Of a stretch of DNA of 64,000 nucleotides, positions 46,683-56,133 are shown piece after piece. The stretch is from the NCBI GenBank assembly GCA_003249255.1, contig QKJP01000048.1, forward strand, positions 124,001 through 188,000, given 5' to 3'. The translations under genes were made by a program, and so were the position numbers. Under the pieces are notes generated by a model. It did not search any database. It was given only the letters and a program-made list of their open reading frames with translations, and was not told where the DNA came from. This stretch comes from Bacteroidales bacterium. GTDB taxonomy: Bacteria; Bacteroidota; Bacteroidia; Bacteroidales; Marinilabiliaceae. Position 1 is the first letter of the stretch. The number at the start of each line of letters is the position of its first letter.

Positions 46683-47885
46683 ATGAAAAAAGTTCTAATT
46701 ATTGGTGCCGGAGGCGTAAGTAATGTAGTCGTTCACAAATGCGCTGCCCTACCGGAAGTTTTTGGAGAAATTATTTTAGCATCCAGAACAAAAAGTAAGT
46801 GTGATAAAATCGCACAAGACGTAAAACAACGTTTAAATGTTGAGATCAAAACAGAAGCGCTTGACGCTGATAATGTGGCTGAAACCGTTGCCTTAATTAA
46901 AAAACATGAGGTTGATCTGGTATTAAACGTAGCACTTCCTTATCAGGATTTGGCAATTATGGATGCCTGTTTAGAAACGAAGGTAGATTATTTAGATACA
47001 GCTAATTACGAACCTAAAGACGAAGCTAAGTTCGAATACAAATGGCAGTGGGCTTACCAGGATAAATTTAAGGATGCGAACATCATGGCTCTGTTAGGAA
47101 GTGGATTTGATCCGGGCGTAACAAACATGTATTGCGCCTACGCTCAAAAACATTTATTTGACGAAATTCATTATGTAGATATCGTAGACTGTAACGGTGG
47201 TGACCACGGAAAAGCATTCGCTACGAACTTTAATCCGGAGATTAACATTCGTGAAATTACAGCACGAGGACGTTACTGGGAAAACGGTGAATGGAAAAGC
47301 ACCGATCCTCTTTCGGTAAAACAAGATTTTGATTTTCCGGGTGTGGGTACCAGAAAGATGTACTTGATGTACCACGAGGAAATGGAGTCGCTATGTCAAA
47401 ATATTAAAGGCTTAAAACGCATTCGTTTCTGGATGACTTTTGGTGAAGAATACTTAACTCACCTAAGAGTAATTCAGAACTTAGGATTGGATCGCATTGA
47501 CGAAGTAGATTATAAGGGTCAAAAAGTTGTGCCGCTTGAGTTCTTAAAATGCATGTTACCAGATCCGGGATCTTTAGCAGAAAACTATACCGGTAAAACA
47601 TCTATCGGCTGTGTAATTGAAGGTATTAAGGATGGCAAAAAAGTTCGCAAATTCATTTACAACATTTGCGACCATGCTGAAACCTATAAAGAAGTTGGCT
47701 CCCAGGCTGTATCTTACACCACAGGAGTACCAGCAATGATTGGTGCAAAAATGATTTTAACCGGTCATTGGAAACAAGCAGGAGTTTTCAATATGGAGCA
47801 ACTAGATCCAGATTTATTCATGGAAGATTTGAACAAGTACGGATTACCTTGGCAAGTGGAAGAATGGAGCAGTTCGGTAGAATAA
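46683..47885 (+). CDS. Carboxy(nor)spermidine dehydrogenase
   Basis: 400 residues, saccharopine dehydrogenase family. NAD(P) site VLIIGAGGVSNVVVHKCA (4-21), then a block with DTANYEPKDEAKFEYKWQW and LLGSGFDPGVTNMYCAYA, typical of carboxynorspermidine synthase. It condenses putrescine or diaminopropane with aspartate semialdehyde and reduces the product. The next gene overlaps its end and is the matching decarboxylase, which supports the call over saccharopine dehydrogenase. Confidence 0.92.
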   Translation: MKKVLIIGAGGVSNVVVHKCAALPEVFGEIILASRTKSKCDKIAQDVKQRLNVEIKTEALDADNVAETVALIKKHEVDLVLNVALPYQDLAIMDACLETKVDYLDTANYEPKDEAKFEYKWQWAYQDKFKDANIMALLGSGFDPGVTNMYCAYAQKHLFDEIHYVDIVDCNGGDHGKAFATNFNPEINIREITARGRYWENGEWKSTDPLSVKQDFDFPGVGTRKMYLMYHEEMESLCQNIKGLKRIRFWMTFGEEYLTHLRVIQNLGLDRIDEVDYKGQKVVPLEFLKCMLPDPGSLAENYTGKTSIGCVIEGIKDGKKVRKFIYNICDHAETYKEVGSQAVSYTTGVPAMIGAKMILTGHWKQAGVFNMEQLDPDLFMEDLNKYGLPWQVEEWSSSVE

Positions 47886-49033
47886 AGTTATCAGATGATC
47901 AGCTTAAAGAGCTGATTACACCATGCTATATTATTAACGAAGCTAAGCTTGAGGAAAACCTCAAGCTTCTTCGTTATGTACAGGACGAAGCCGGATGCAA
48001 AATTCTTTTGGCATTTAAAGGTTTTGCCATGTGGAATGTAGCCGGTTTGGTAAGAAAATACTTACCCGGCATATCGGCCAGTTCCATTCACGAAGCACGT
48101 CTTGGAAGAGAAGAATTTGGCGGTGAAGTTCACAGCTATGCTCCGGCTTATTCTCAAGAAGACATAGATGTTCATGTTCAATTGGCCGATCATATTGTTT
48201 TTAATTCGCCCAATCAATGGAAGCGTTTTAAGGAGCAAATGAAAGCTTATCCGAACATAGAATGCGGGTTGAGATTAAATCCTGAGCACTCAGAAACCGA
48301 TACTCCTATTTACGATCCTAGTGGCCCAAACAGCAGACTAGGAACGACATTAAAGAACTTCAAAGCTAATTTGGATGACTTGGAAGGCTTATCGGGCCTA
48401 CACTTTCACAATTTATGTGAACTTAATAGCGATGCTTTAGAGCGTACACTTAAAGTGGTTGAAGAAAATTTCGGTTTTTATTTCTCAAAACTAAAATGGA
48501 TTAATTTTGGTGGTGGACATCATATTACCCGACCAGATTATGATGTGGAGCGCTTAATAAAAATCATCAAAGACTTTAAGCAACGCTACGATCTGGAAGT
48601 ATACTTAGAACCAGGCGAAGCTATTGCTTTAAATACAGGTGTGCTAGTCGCATCGGTTCTTGATATTTTTAAGAATGGTATGGATTTGGCCATTTTAGAT
48701 ACATCGGTAACGGCTCACATGCCGGATGTATTGGAAATGCCTTACCGTCCGTTTATTGAAGGTGGTGATGATGCCAACAAAAAAGCTCACACTTATCGTT
48801 TAGGTGGTGTAACTTGTTTGGCAGGAGATGTTATTGGAGATTGGAGCTTTGATAATCCGTTAAAGATTGGAGACAAATTGGTATTTGGTGACATGGCTCA
48901 CTATACCATGGTAAAAAACACCACTTTCAATGGAGTTCGCTTACCTGCAATTTATAAGTTTAACTCAGAGACAAATGATCTTAAACTAGTAAGAAACTTT
49001 GGTTATGAAGATTATAAATCACGTTTAAGTTAA
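47864..49033 (+). CDS. nspC: Carboxy(nor)spermidine decarboxylase NspC
   Basis: 389 residues from the ATG at 47864. Group IV PLP decarboxylase, PLP-binding Lys52 in LLAFKGFAMW, then GLRLNPEHSETD, LHFHNLCE, the glycine loop INFGGGHHITR, EPGEAIALNTG, and CLAGDVIGDW. It decarboxylates carboxyspermidine to spermidine (or norspermidine). The frame is open for another 32 codons, all inside the dehydrogenase gene and without family similarity; the chosen start overlaps that gene by 22 bases, which implies translational coupling. Confidence 0.93.
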   Translation: MEQFGRIKLSDDQLKELITPCYIINEAKLEENLKLLRYVQDEAGCKILLAFKGFAMWNVAGLVRKYLPGISASSIHEARLGREEFGGEVHSYAPAYSQEDIDVHVQLADHIVFNSPNQWKRFKEQMKAYPNIECGLRLNPEHSETDTPIYDPSGPNSRLGTTLKNFKANLDDLEGLSGLHFHNLCELNSDALERTLKVVEENFGFYFSKLKWINFGGGHHITRPDYDVERLIKIIKDFKQRYDLEVYLEPGEAIALNTGVLVASVLDIFKNGMDLAILDTSVTAHMPDVLEMPYRPFIEGGDDANKKAHTYRLGGVTCLAGDVIGDWSFDNPLKIGDKLVFGDMAHYTMVKNTTFNGVRLPAIYKFNSETNDLKLVRNFGYEDYKSRLS

Positions 49034-49213
49034 AAAGTGCTGATTATTCAAAATATTTTTGTAGATCGAACTCGCAAAACCATTGCCACAAAATAAACAT
49101 TGTGGATTTGACGTGATAATTTTGTGTCCTATCAAAGCTAATAAAGCACCGGACTTTTTAGCGACTAATTTTAAATTACCGGATTTTAAGTATCATTTAT
49201 AACAAGACTTAAA

Positions 49214-51109
49214 ATGAGAAAGTGGACAACTGACGACTCTACCGAGTTGTACAACATAGAAGGATGGGGAATTAACTATTTCTCTATCAACGAAAAAGGA
49301 AACATTGCAGTTACTCCTAAAAAGAATGGTGTAAGCATCGACTTAAAAGAAGTAATTGACGAGCTTCAGTTACGAGATGTACCAACTCCTGTATTGGTTC
49401 GATTTCCAGACATTTTGGATAACCGTATTTTAAAGATGCACACTTGCTTTAAGCAGGCAACAGAAGAATACGACTACAAAGGCGAAAGTTTTGTGGTTTA
49501 CCCGATTAAGGTCAACCAAACCCAACCCGTAGTTGAGGAAATCATCGGTCACGGAAAAAAGTTTAACATTGGACTTGAAGCTGGTTCTAAACCAGAACTT
49601 CATGCAGTAATTGCATCCAGTACCAATAACGATTCGCTAATTATTTGTAATGGCTACAAAGATGAGGACTACATAGAGCTGGCATTACTGGCTCAAAAAA
49701 TGGGTCGCCGCATTTATTTGGTAGTTGAGAAGCTCAATGAACTAAAAATGATTACCGATATTGCTAATCGACTAAACATCATTCCGAATTTGGGGATTCG
49801 TGTAAAATTGGCAAGTTCAGGAAGTGGAAAATGGGAAAATTCCGGTGGTGATGTGAGTAAATTTGGACTAACCTCGAGCGATCTTTTGGAAGCGATGGAA
49901 TACCTTTCGTCTATAAACATGAAAGAAAGTTTGAAGCTGGTACACTTTCACATCGGCAGCCAGGTAACAAAAATCCGACGCATTAAGATTGCATTGAGAG
50001 AAGCTGCACAGTTCTACATTCAATTCCGCAAAGAAGGCTTTGAGGTGGAATTTGTTGATATAGGTGGTGGATTAGGCGTTGATTACGACGGAACAAAGTC
50101 TGCCCACAGTGAAAGCAGTGTTAATTACAGCATACAGGAATACATGAACGATGCCATTTCGTGCATGGTAGATGCGAGCAACAAAAACAATGTTCCTCAC
50201 CCGAATATTATTACCGAATCAGGTCGCTCGCTAACAGCCCATCACTCGGTATTGATTTTTGAGGTATTGGAAACTACTTGTCCGCCTCAATGGTCAAATG
50301 AAGTAGAACTGAGTGCTGATGATCATGAGTTAGTAAAAGAACTTTACGAGTCGAGAGAATACTTAAATCAATCTAGGATGCTCGAAGTTTGGCACGATGC
50401 ACAAATTATTCGTGAAGAAGCTTTAGATCGTTTTAGTTTAGGATTACTAGACTTAAAAACCAGAGCTCAAATTGAACGTTTATTCTGGAGTATTGCGAAG
50501 GATATTTATAAAATGGCAGAAAACATTAAACATGTGCCTGATGAATTTATTTCTTTATCAAAACTACTTTCAGAAAAATACTTCTGTAATTTCTCATTAT
50601 TCCAATCTTTACCGGATTCATGGGCAATAGATCAGATTTTCCCAATTATACCGATCCATCGCTTAGATGAAAAACCAGAGGTATCTGCGACTTTCCAGGA
50701 CATTACTTGTGATTCGGATGGAAAAATTGAGAATTTTATTGCAACTAAAAACATTTCGCACAATTTACCGGTTCATAATCTTAAAAATGATGAGCCATAT
50801 TACATTGGAGTATTTTTAGTAGGAGCTTATCAGGAAATTTTAGGTGACTTGCACAACTTATTTGGTGACACCAATGCTGTTCATATTTCGGTAACAAAAG
50901 ATGGCTATAACATTGACCAGATTTTTGATGGTGAAACGGTTGCTGATGTATTGGAATATGTCAATTACAATCCTAAAAAAATGGTAAGGACTGTTGAAAA
51001 ATGGGTAACCTCATCGGTAAAATGTGGTACGATCACGCAAAACGAAGGAAAGGAATTTTTATCGAATTATCGTTCCGGATTGTATGGCTATACTTATTTA
51101 GAAAGATAA
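49214..51109 (+). CDS. speA: Biosynthetic arginine decarboxylase SpeA
   Basis: 631 residues. PLP Lys99 in VVYPIKVNQTQP, VGIRVKLASSGSGKWENS-like substrate segment (IRVKLASSGSGKWENSGG), VHFHIGSQ, DIGGGLGVDYDGT, ESGRSLTAHH, and FSLFQSLPDSWAID in the C-terminal part. It makes agmatine from arginine, the first step toward putrescine. It is separated from nspC by 180 bp and may have its own promoter; agmatine deiminase genes are not in the window. Confidence 0.96.
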   Translation: MRKWTTDDSTELYNIEGWGINYFSINEKGNIAVTPKKNGVSIDLKEVIDELQLRDVPTPVLVRFPDILDNRILKMHTCFKQATEEYDYKGESFVVYPIKVNQTQPVVEEIIGHGKKFNIGLEAGSKPELHAVIASSTNNDSLIICNGYKDEDYIELALLAQKMGRRIYLVVEKLNELKMITDIANRLNIIPNLGIRVKLASSGSGKWENSGGDVSKFGLTSSDLLEAMEYLSSINMKESLKLVHFHIGSQVTKIRRIKIALREAAQFYIQFRKEGFEVEFVDIGGGLGVDYDGTKSAHSESSVNYSIQEYMNDAISCMVDASNKNNVPHPNIITESGRSLTAHHSVLIFEVLETTCPPQWSNEVELSADDHELVKELYESREYLNQSRMLEVWHDAQIIREEALDRFSLGLLDLKTRAQIERLFWSIAKDIYKMAENIKHVPDEFISLSKLLSEKYFCNFSLFQSLPDSWAIDQIFPIIPIHRLDEKPEVSATFQDITCDSDGKIENFIATKNISHNLPVHNLKNDEPYYIGVFLVGAYQEILGDLHNLFGDTNAVHISVTKDGYNIDQIFDGETVADVLEYVNYNPKKMVRTVEKWVTSSVKCGTITQNEGKEFLSNYRSGLYGYTYLER

Positions 51110-51166
51110 TGTTAATGTAAAAATTAGATAATGTACTAATTTACAAATTAATACACTAACGCCTTG

Positions 51167-51203
51167 AAACGCCTTTTTCAAATTATGAAAGAGGCGTTTT
51201 TCT
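51167..51203 (+). terminator. Terminator of speA
   Basis: A 14-bp stem with one wobble pair (51167-51180 with 51186-51199, loop AATTA) that contains AAACGCC/GGCGTTT, followed by TTTTCTTT. It is 57 bases after the speA stop. Confidence 0.85.
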
Positions 51204-51251
51204 TTAATAATTCATTCTCGTGAATGTAGACATTAATTTGGCAGACTTTAA

Positions 51252-51289
51252 ACTAACAATGCTGATCGATAAGAATCACATTTCCATCA
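51252..51289. repeat. 38-bp direct repeat, left copy
   Basis: Identical over 38 bp to 52882-52919 (starts ACTAACAATGCTGATCGATA). The right copy is the last 11 codons plus stop of the VOC gene; the left copy has no gene attached. The two are 1630 bp apart and bracket the astacin-like gene. Confidence 0.9.
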
Positions 51290-51589
51290 TAATATTAATA
51301 AATACCTATTAAGACTTTCTCTTAAAAAAGTTTAGCATAATAAATTACATTTCATCAATGGATTTTGTGATCTCCCAATTACACTCCTCTTTAATACTGT
51401 TGTAGATTATTTCTATAGACACTTCATTTCTAATCCAGAACAAACCATATATAAACATAAGATCACATACATTGATATGCATAATTTTTTATATATTCAG
51501 TTTATATTTTATATATTCGCACCTATCAACCTATTAAATGTGAGCAAGCCGAAAATCACACAAAAGAGTAGGCATTATAAAAAAATAAT

Positions 51590-52732
51590 ATGTTTAAATT
51601 AAGTAAGTTATTATTAATCCTAGCAGTACTATTATCTGTTTCATGTACCAAAGAAGAGAGCATTGAACCACAAAAAAACCAAGCTGAACAATCTTTGTAT
51701 CCACTAATCAATGATTTTGTTATAGACTCCCCTCAAGGAATATTAAAGCATGTTTCTAACAAAGATTTCATATGGCCCAATGGCTCTCAAATTACATTTA
51801 GCTTCAAAGATGGATCATCGCAAGAACAAGCAGAATTTGAAAGGGCGGCACGTCAATGGATGGCACATGCTAACATAAAATTTTTATTTATGGATAGTTT
51901 CTTCACTACTGATGTAGTTGTTGAATTCAAAGAAGATATAGATATGGGATTTGGTGAAGCATACCTAAGGTCAGATTTCAAAAAATTAACAATATGGGTT
52001 GGATCAAAAGGTTTCAAATCAAACTCTAAGGAATTTCATTGTGCAGTAAAGCATGAAATTGGCCATCTATTAGGACTATTTCACGAACACCAAAATCCCA
52101 ATGCCAATATTCCATGGAATAAACAAGCCGTGTACAACGATTTAACTTCTCAAGGATGGACAAAAGAAGATGTTGATATATGGATTTTAAACAAATACCC
52201 TACTTCTTCATCAAAAATCCAATACTCTGCTTTTGACAGAAACTCTATCATGTGTTACGTAGTTCCAAACAAATGGACAATTGGCAACTACGAAATACCT
52301 CAAGCTACGACCCTTTCAGCAATGGACAAATCAGAAATCGAAAAAATCTATCCTTTTGGAAACAAAAGAAATCTTTATGAATTTAAAATTAATGGCAAAC
52401 AAGTATTAACTACCGACTATTACGAATTTAACGAAAGTCAATTCGTAAGACTCGCAGGACGCATTAGAAAAGAGAAAGTTGGGAATGCAGATCCAATATA
52501 TAGATATTACAACACCATTACAAACGAAAACTTCCTAACTTCAATACCTACTGAGAAAAAAAGCGGTACCGGATGGGTTTATAAAGGAATAATTGGCTAT
52601 AATGCAACAGGAGCCGAAGAAACATCTTGGCCACTATGGAGATTTAAATACAGTCAAAGTTACTACTATACATTTGCACCACAAAACACTGATCCAAACA
52701 ACGAAGGTATCGCATTTTATTTAAGTAATTAA
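51590..52732 (+). CDS. Astacin-like (M12A) metalloprotease lipoprotein
   Basis: 380 residues. Signal peptide with lipobox (LLSVSC, Cys20). The zinc-protease motif HEIGHLLGLFHEH has ligands H155, H159 and H165 with catalytic E156, as in astacins; the Met-turn is SIMCY (Met221, Tyr223). The C-terminal part (about 260-380) has RYYNTITNENFLTS and TGWVYKGIIGYNATG, similar to DUF5648-type binding repeats. It is probably displayed on the outer membrane or cell surface and cuts proteins there. It is the only gene in a segment bounded by a 38-bp direct repeat. Confidence 0.88.
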   Translation: MFKLSKLLLILAVLLSVSCTKEESIEPQKNQAEQSLYPLINDFVIDSPQGILKHVSNKDFIWPNGSQITFSFKDGSSQEQAEFERAARQWMAHANIKFLFMDSFFTTDVVVEFKEDIDMGFGEAYLRSDFKKLTIWVGSKGFKSNSKEFHCAVKHEIGHLLGLFHEHQNPNANIPWNKQAVYNDLTSQGWTKEDVDIWILNKYPTSSSKIQYSAFDRNSIMCYVVPNKWTIGNYEIPQATTLSAMDKSEIEKIYPFGNKRNLYEFKINGKQVLTTDYYEFNESQFVRLAGRIRKEKVGNADPIYRYYNTITNENFLTSIPTEKKSGTGWVYKGIIGYNATGAEETSWPLWRFKYSQSYYYTFAPQNTDPNNEGIAFYLSN

Positions 52733-52757
52733 CAACTTCTTCTCAACAAATGTTATA

Positions 52758-52793
52758 AAACGTCTCTTTCAGCAAAGGGACGTTTTTTTTTTT
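52758..52793 (+). terminator. Terminator of the protease gene
   Basis: AAACGTCTCTTT (52758-52769) pairs with AAAGGGACGTTT (52774-52785, one wobble), then a run of T. It lies 26 bases after the stop and is inside the inserted segment. Confidence 0.88.
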
Positions 52794-52881
52794 AAATCAT
52801 AACTCACAACAGATGAAACAAAAATAACTGTATAAATATGCCCAATTTGTACATTACGCTATAAAAAACCACATCAGACAC

Positions 52882-52919
52882 ACTAACAATGCTGATCGAT
52901 AAGAATCACATTTCCATCA
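52882..52919. repeat. 38-bp direct repeat, right copy
   Basis: Same as 51252-51289. On the minus strand it encodes DGNVILIDQHC and the stop of the VOC protein, so this copy is part of a working gene. Confidence 0.9.
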
Positions 52920-53254
52920 GGATCGGTTATCATAAAGCTGCCGGGGCCTTTTTTCCCTTCGGTGCTAGCGCCATGTATTGGAATGCCTTTCTTGGCTACC
53001 TCATCTTTTATTGTTCGAACATCATCAAACACCTCAACCTGCATAGCATCTTCATTCCAACCCGGATTAAAGGTGAGCAGGTTACCATCAAACATGCCCT
53101 GAAAAAGACCGACCATGGCATGACCATTCTTCATGATCAAATACTTCTCTTCTTCGGATCCGCCAAAAACCTGAAAACCTAGTTTTTCGTAAAATTCTTT
53201 AGAAATAACGAGGTCTTTCACACTTAAACTTACTGAAAATGCTCCTAATTTCAT
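52883..53254 (-). CDS. VOC family (glyoxalase/bleomycin resistance-like) protein
   Basis: 123 residues from the ATG at 53254. Two beta-alpha-beta-beta-beta modules: KLGAFSVSLSVKDLVISKEF starts the first, VEVFDDVRTIKDEV and PGSFMITDPDGNVILIDQ the second. Metal-binding acidic and His residues of VOC enzymes are only partly visible, so it may be an enzyme or a binding protein. An upstream ATG (53284) adds ten residues without homology. Its last 11 codons are duplicated at 51252-51289. Confidence 0.85.
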   Translation of the reverse strand: MKLGAFSVSLSVKDLVISKEFYEKLGFQVFGGSEEEKYLIMKNGHAMVGLFQGMFDGNLLTFNPGWNEDAMQVEVFDDVRTIKDEVAKKGIPIHGASTEGKKGPGSFMITDPDGNVILIDQHC

Positions 53255-53394
53255 GGGTGAATAGTTTTCTCGCAATGCCGCCAAGACGCATAAGGAAAAT
53301 TAATAATCCTCCTGTGAACAAGGCTTATTGCATCATGGTTTCATCTTTCTTTTTAAACAAGTTAAGGACGATTAGAAGTTTTGTCCATAAAAAA

Positions 53395-53423
53395 ACCCTA
53401 TTAACGTCATCTGTTAATAAGGT
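53395..53423 (-). terminator. Terminator of the secreted hypothetical gene
   Basis: ACCTTATTAAC pairs with GTTAATAGGGT on the minus strand (one wobble), followed by TTTTTTTATGG. It is 27 bases beyond the stop at 53450. Confidence 0.75.
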
Positions 53424-53449
53424 CTTGTTTATCTCATTTCGCTAAACCG

Positions 53450-53983
53450 TTACTCTTCTTTATAGGCAATGCCATATAATTTCACGCCTTTTCCATATTT
53501 ATATTCCGGCTTTTTCTTTTCATAATCCCATCCTTCGGTCAACAAAATCATACACGCTCCTAAGGCAGCAGCATCTTTTCTTAATGCTTTGCGGGCTTCT
53601 TTACCACCATCTTCAGCATTTAACACCAAGCGTTTTGAGAAACCTTTCACTTCAGACACTTCAATTAATTCCTTAATGTCTTTTTTATCTAAAGTGATGA
53701 TCACTTTTCGCCAATCATCTAATCCTCTGACCTCAGGATACTTTTTTACCTCGGTACAAATTTCTATTTTCCCATCACGATAATAGATTTTCTCAATATC
53801 TACCTTTGCCTTATGTAAATCTAGGATATCAGTCATCAATTCATACACAAGCGTGTCGGGCAATACTTTAACTATATTTACTTCAATTGAATCACCTGAA
53901 AGGAAAAGCACTTTATCTTGTGCATCCATCAGTTGAAAAAACGCCAAAAATAGTAGCGTTAATAGGGATAATTTTTTACTCAT
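53450..53983 (-). CDS. Exported protein of unknown function
   Basis: 177 residues. Signal peptide about 1-21, cleaved near LMDAQ-DK. The mature part starts with a small beta domain (VLFLSGDSIEVNIVKVLPDT) common in Bacteroidota exported proteins, then a KDIKELIEVSEVKGF segment and the C-terminal GACMILLTEGWDY. I do not recognise a family. It is probably periplasmic. Confidence 0.75.
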   Translation of the reverse strand: MSKKLSLLTLLFLAFFQLMDAQDKVLFLSGDSIEVNIVKVLPDTLVYELMTDILDLHKAKVDIEKIYYRDGKIEICTEVKKYPEVRGLDDWRKVIITLDKKDIKELIEVSEVKGFSKRLVLNAEDGGKEARKALRKDAAALGACMILLTEGWDYEKKKPEYKYGKGVKLYGIAYKEE

Positions 53984-54027
53984 AGTTTAAATGTTATTTA
54001 GTTGCTGGAACAAATATCATAAAAAAA

Positions 54028-54050
54028 GGTGCAACATAAATGCTGCACCT
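54028..54050 (-). terminator. Terminator of pyrF
   Basis: AGGTGCA (54028-54034) pairs with TGCACCT (54044-54050), and on the minus strand a run of T follows. It lies 24 bases after the pyrF stop. Confidence 0.8.
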
Positions 54051-54073
54051 CTATATTTTAAAAAAGTTTAACA

Positions 54074-54901
54074 CTAAACTAAACCTTTATCTTTCAACAA
54101 CTTCTCCATCTCTTGCTGAACTTCAACTGCGGCTTCACGCGCCTTTTCTGCAAAATCACTCTCTGCACTGGCGTAGATAATACCCCGACTGGAGTTCACT
54201 AACAAACCGCATTTATCATTCATGCCATTTTTAGCAACTTCTTCAAGACTTCCACCTTGAGCACCTACTCCTGGCACTAATAAGAAATGATTTGGAATAA
54301 TTTTACGGATATCTGCTAACATTTCAGCTTTTGTGGCTCCAACTACATACATTAAATTATCTTCGGTTCCCCACTCTGCACTTTTCTTAATTACTTTCTC
54401 ATAAAGCTTCTCATCATTTTCTTCCATAAACTGAAAATCGAAAGCGCCTTTGTTAGATGTTAAAGCTAAAAGAATCACCCATTTATCAACATAAGTTAGA
54501 AATGGTTTTACTGAATCTTCACCCATGTAAGGAGCAACTGTTACTGAATCGAACTCCATGTGATCGAAGAAAGCCTTTGCATACATCGCCGAAGTGTTAC
54601 CAATATCACCTCGCTTAGCATCTGCAATAATGAAAACATCAGGATAATTATACTTCAAATAATTGACCGTCTTTTCTAAAGAATTCCATCCATTTACTCC
54701 TAAACTTTCGTAAAAAGCTAAGTTAGGCTTATAAGCAACTGTTACATCATGGGTGGCATCGATGATTTGCTTATTAAAAGCAAAGATTGGATCTGTTGTA
54801 TCTAACAACTCTCGTGGAATTTTATTAATGTCGGTATCTAAACCAACACATAAAAAACTCTTTTTCTTTTTGATGTTTTCAAATAATTCTTGAGAAGTCA
54901 T
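54074..54901 (-). CDS. pyrF: Orotidine 5'-phosphate decarboxylase PyrF (type 2)
   Basis: 275 residues. Catalytic DAKRGD (94-99, Lys96) in [26 protein letters not shown], and [11 protein letters not shown] for phosphate binding. The length of about 275 fits the longer type 2 group. It makes UMP, the last step of pyrimidine synthesis. It runs in the same direction as prfA and purM, but is separated from prfA by a repeat-bearing 117-bp gap. Confidence 0.96.
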   Translation of the reverse strand: MTSQELFENIKKKKSFLCVGLDTDINKIPRELLDTTDPIFAFNKQIIDATHDVTVAYKPNLAFYESLGVNGWNSLEKTVNYLKYNYPDVFIIADAKRGDIGNTSAMYAKAFFDHMEFDSVTVAPYMGEDSVKPFLTYVDKWVILLALTSNKGAFDFQFMEENDEKLYEKVIKKSAEWGTEDNLMYVVGATKAEMLADIRKIIPNHFLLVPGVGAQGGSLEEVAKNGMNDKCGLLVNSSRGIIYASAESDFAEKAREAAVEVQQEMEKLLKDKGLV

Positions 54902-54904
54902 ATT

Positions 54905-55018
54905 TTTTTAGCTTTTAGCTTCTAGCTTCTAGCTATTAGCTTGTTTCTATCAATAAAAGCATTAAGGCCAGCAGCTACCGCGATAGCGATCGTGGACTAG
55001 CGACTAGCAGCTTCATTC
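54905..55018. repeat. Short AGCT-rich repeats and dispersed palindrome
   Basis: Tandem AGCTTTTAGCTTCTAGCTTC-like units (54910-54945) are followed by a palindrome with core CGATAGCGATCG (54981-54992) and CTAGCGACTAGC. Similar units occur at 163-200. The spacing suggests a dispersed intergenic repeat family. Confidence 0.6.
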
Positions 55019-56107
55019 CTACATTTCACTGGCTTTCAAACGTTCAGCATTTTCTTCAATGACCAACTTATCAATAATTTCCTGAATGTCTCCATCCATA
55101 ATAGCTGATAAATTATAAAGTGTCAAGTTAATTCGGTGATCAGTTACACGACCTTGAGGGTAATTGTAAGTGCGAATTTTTGCAGATCTGTCACCGGACG
55201 AAACCATTGTTTTACGTTGAGAAGAAATCTCATCCAAATACTTTTGGTATTCTAAGTTGTACAGACGCGTTCTTAATTCAGCCATCGCTTTATCTAAGTT
55301 TTTCAACTGTGACTTTTGATCCTGACAAGTAACCACAATACCAGATGGAATGTGTGTTAATCGAATGGCCGAATAAGTGGTATTTACACTCTGACCTCCG
55401 GGACCTGACGAACAATACGTATCTTTACGAATATCTTCGGTCTTTAATTCAATATCGAATTCTTCGGCCTCTGGTAATACGGCAACGGTAGCAGCTGATG
55501 TATGCACACGACCTTGAGTTTCGGTTTGAGGCACACGTTGTACGCGGTGTACGCCCGATTCGTATTTTAAAATACCATAAACACCTTCTCCGGTCACATT
55601 CATCACAATCTCTTTGTAACCTCCTGAAGTTCCTTCATTGGCATTGGTAATCTCAATTTTCCAACCACGTCCTTCACAATACTTGGTGTACATCCGGAAT
55701 AAATCACCGGCAAAAATACTTGCTTCATCACCACCTGTACCTGCACGAATTTCTAATACCGCATTTTTAGCATCCTGTGGATCAGAAGGAATTAACAACA
55801 GCTTAATTTCCTCTTCAAAATCAGGAAGTTTATCTTCCAGTTCATCCAATTCCATTTTAGCCATTTCTTTCATTTCAGGATCTGTCTCCTCCTTTAAGAT
55901 CTGACGTGTAGAAGCAATATTGTCTAAAATGTTCTTATACTCATTACGAGCTTTTACCACTTTCGACAATTCTTTATACTCTTTCGTTAACTTCACGTAC
56001 CTCTTGGTATCAGAAATAACCGCCGGATTGGTAATTTGCTCAGACACTTCTTCGTATCTCAGGCGAATACCTTCCAGTTTATTCAGCAATGAATTTTCGT
56101 GTGACAT
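55019..56107 (-). CDS. prfA: Peptide chain release factor 1
   Basis: 362 residues, the normal RF1 length. The GGQ motif is at 237-239 ([20 protein letters not shown]), and the anticodon-like segment [20 protein letters not shown] has the RF1 style sequence around PxT in [20 protein letters not shown]. It ends translation at UAA and UAG. It lies 26 bases after purM and is probably cotranscribed. Confidence 0.97.
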   Translation of the reverse strand: MSHENSLLNKLEGIRLRYEEVSEQITNPAVISDTKRYVKLTKEYKELSKVVKARNEYKNILDNIASTRQILKEETDPEMKEMAKMELDELEDKLPDFEEEIKLLLIPSDPQDAKNAVLEIRAGTGGDEASIFAGDLFRMYTKYCEGRGWKIEITNANEGTSGGYKEIVMNVTGEGVYGILKYESGVHRVQRVPQTETQGRVHTSAATVAVLPEAEEFDIELKTEDIRKDTYCSSGPGGQSVNTTYSAIRLTHIPSGIVVTCQDQKSQLKNLDKAMAELRTRLYNLEYQKYLDEISSQRKTMVSSGDRSAKIRTYNYPQGRVTDHRINLTLYNLSAIMDGDIQEIIDKLVIEENAERLKASEM

Positions 56108-56133
56108 ATAATAATATCGTTATTCTCTTTTTA

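Larger units (their letters stand above)
51110..51589. other. speA terminator and left flank of the inserted segment
   Basis: Contains the speA terminator (51167-51203), the left copy of the 38-bp repeat (51252-51289), and about 300 bp of very AT-rich DNA with no frame before the protease gene. A -7 like TATATTCG is near 51512-51523 but weak. Confidence 0.5.
51252..52919. mobile_element. Probable inserted segment between 38-bp direct repeats
   Basis: The 1.6-kb block between two identical 38-bp repeats carries one gene (astacin-like lipoprotein) with its terminator and AT-rich flanks. The right repeat is the 3' end of the VOC gene, so the block looks as if it entered at that gene end and left it intact, as elements do that integrate at gene ends. 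No recombinase, transposase or inverted ends are seen, so the way it moved is unknown; it could also be a cargo cassette or a simple recombination product. Confidence 0.5.

Noticed and set aside
51252-52919. Insertion sequence ending in the 38-bp repeats
   Set aside because: No transposase and no inverted ends are present, and a 38-bp duplication is too long for a usual target-site duplication; it was kept only as a probable inserted segment.
54905-55018. CRISPR-like array
   Set aside because: The AGCTTNTAGCT units are about 11 bp with no spacers of constant length, so they are simple repeats.
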